13,121 bases of DNA from CAYINU01 sp964364855 (lineage in GTDB: Bacteria > Margulisbacteria > Marinamargulisbacteria > CAYINU01). The position numbers were made by a program, and so were the translations under genes. The notes beneath the pieces were generated by a model. It was not told the DNA's origin, did no database searches, and saw only the letters and a program-made list of their open reading frames with translations. How positions within the stretch are numbered: position 1 is the first letter of the stretch; the number at the start of each line of letters is the position of its first letter. The DNA lies in the NCBI GenBank assembly GCA_964364855.1, contig CAYINU010000058.1:1-13121 (forward strand). Reading direction: 5' to 3'. Below, piece by piece: positions 12,852 to 13,121 of this stretch.

Positions 12852-13121
12852 CTCCGCGCCCATTCCCCAAACGGCACGTAGTGGATCATGATACCCTTTT
12901 CTTTTACCGTCTTTTTTTCCGCCATTGTGATAATCCACCCTTCTTTTAGGTCCAACGCTTCGCAAGCAGCCGTTAGCCCTTTTACTTCTCTGGTGGCTGT
13001 CTTGGGATCGGACAAATCGTAGGCAACTTGAATGGCGGTCCACTGATTTTTTCGTTTGATGACAAAATCACATTCCACCGCCGCTTTGAAAAAGCAGATC
13101 TCATCCATCATTTCCATTTGG
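12848..13121 (-). CDS. C-terminal end of a second AAA+/DUF4143-type ATPase, 5' part outside the window
   Basis: The frame enters from the right edge and ends with TGA at 12850-12848; 90 residues are visible. The segment reads VECDFVIKRKNQWTAIQVAYDLSDP early, then EVKGLTAACEALDLKEGWIITM and a final IMIHYVPFGEWARR. This is the characteristic C-terminus of DUF4143/archaeal-type AAA ATPases, a PD-(D/E)xK-like fold in which IQV stands where E-x-K would be. It belongs to a different subfamily from the ATPase at 1785-2945, whose corresponding segment is IEVKS. The Walker motifs would lie outside the window. It is coupled to the HEPN-like gene by a 4-base overlap. The Met at 13117 is internal, not a start. 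Confidence 0.88.
   Translation of the reverse strand, partial: QMEMMDEICFFKAAVECDFVIKRKNQWTAIQVAYDLSDPKTATREVKGLTAACEALDLKEGWIITMAEKKTVKEKGIMIHYVPFGEWARR

Noticed and set aside
12852..13043. N-terminal extension of the HEPN-like frame (277-residue version)
   Set aside because: It overlaps the well-matched C-terminus of the DUF4143 ATPase in another frame and has low-complexity basic content. The ATGA overlap at 12851 gives a clean start.
1..13121. CRISPR arrays, tRNA or rRNA genes, insertion sequences with terminal repeats
   Set aside because: Looked for on both strands; no regularly repeated spacers, tRNA-like cloverleaf, rRNA sequence or transposase was seen.

Overview
The window is bacterial DNA with no rRNA, tRNA, CRISPR array or insertion sequence that I can see. 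A lipoprotein with a clean lipobox, an NAD-dependent DNA ligase, a fused thiamin-synthesis enzyme and an Amj-type lipid II flippase argue for a bacterium, probably Gram-negative. I cannot name the phylum. By eye the central block (about 3.5-7.8 kb) is richer in GC than the flanks, above all richer than the 10.1-13.1 kb part.

Layout. (1) 1-3425 is an accessory block: a lipoprotein running off the left edge (-), a Fic-family AMP transferase (-), a divergent AAA+/DUF4143 ATPase (+), and a RelE-type toxin with a ribbon-helix-helix antitoxin (-). (2) 3493-7807 is a housekeeping block: a ThiD2-ThiE fusion (-), then a tight rightward operon of a DUF366-family protein, Amj flippase and LigA. (3) 7799-13121 is a defence-like island: an ORF6N-domain protein (-), the abiEi/abiEii type IV toxin-antitoxin pair (+), a small unknown protein (+), a RloA/RloB (AbiL-like) ATPase-TOPRIM pair (+), and, facing it, a HEPN-like protein (-) whose start overlaps the end of a second DUF4143-type ATPase (-) cut by the right edge.

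How the parts work together. At least four modules look like two-gene toxin/effector systems: relBE-like, abiEi-abiEii, rloA-rloB and DUF4143 ATPase-HEPN. In each, the two genes overlap or nearly abut, as expected for translationally coupled partners. Several have conspicuous palindromes at their promoters: the fic/ATPase divergent region, the antitoxin gene and abiE. This suggests autoregulation. All three convergent gene junctions overlap at their 3' ends, leaving no room for intrinsic terminators.

The most promising undescribed candidates are the DUF4143 ATPase-HEPN pair at the right edge, the Fic/ATPase divergon with four evenly spaced half-sites, and a nine-G tract immediately before the Walker B motif of the RloA-like ATPase, which could be a phase switch.
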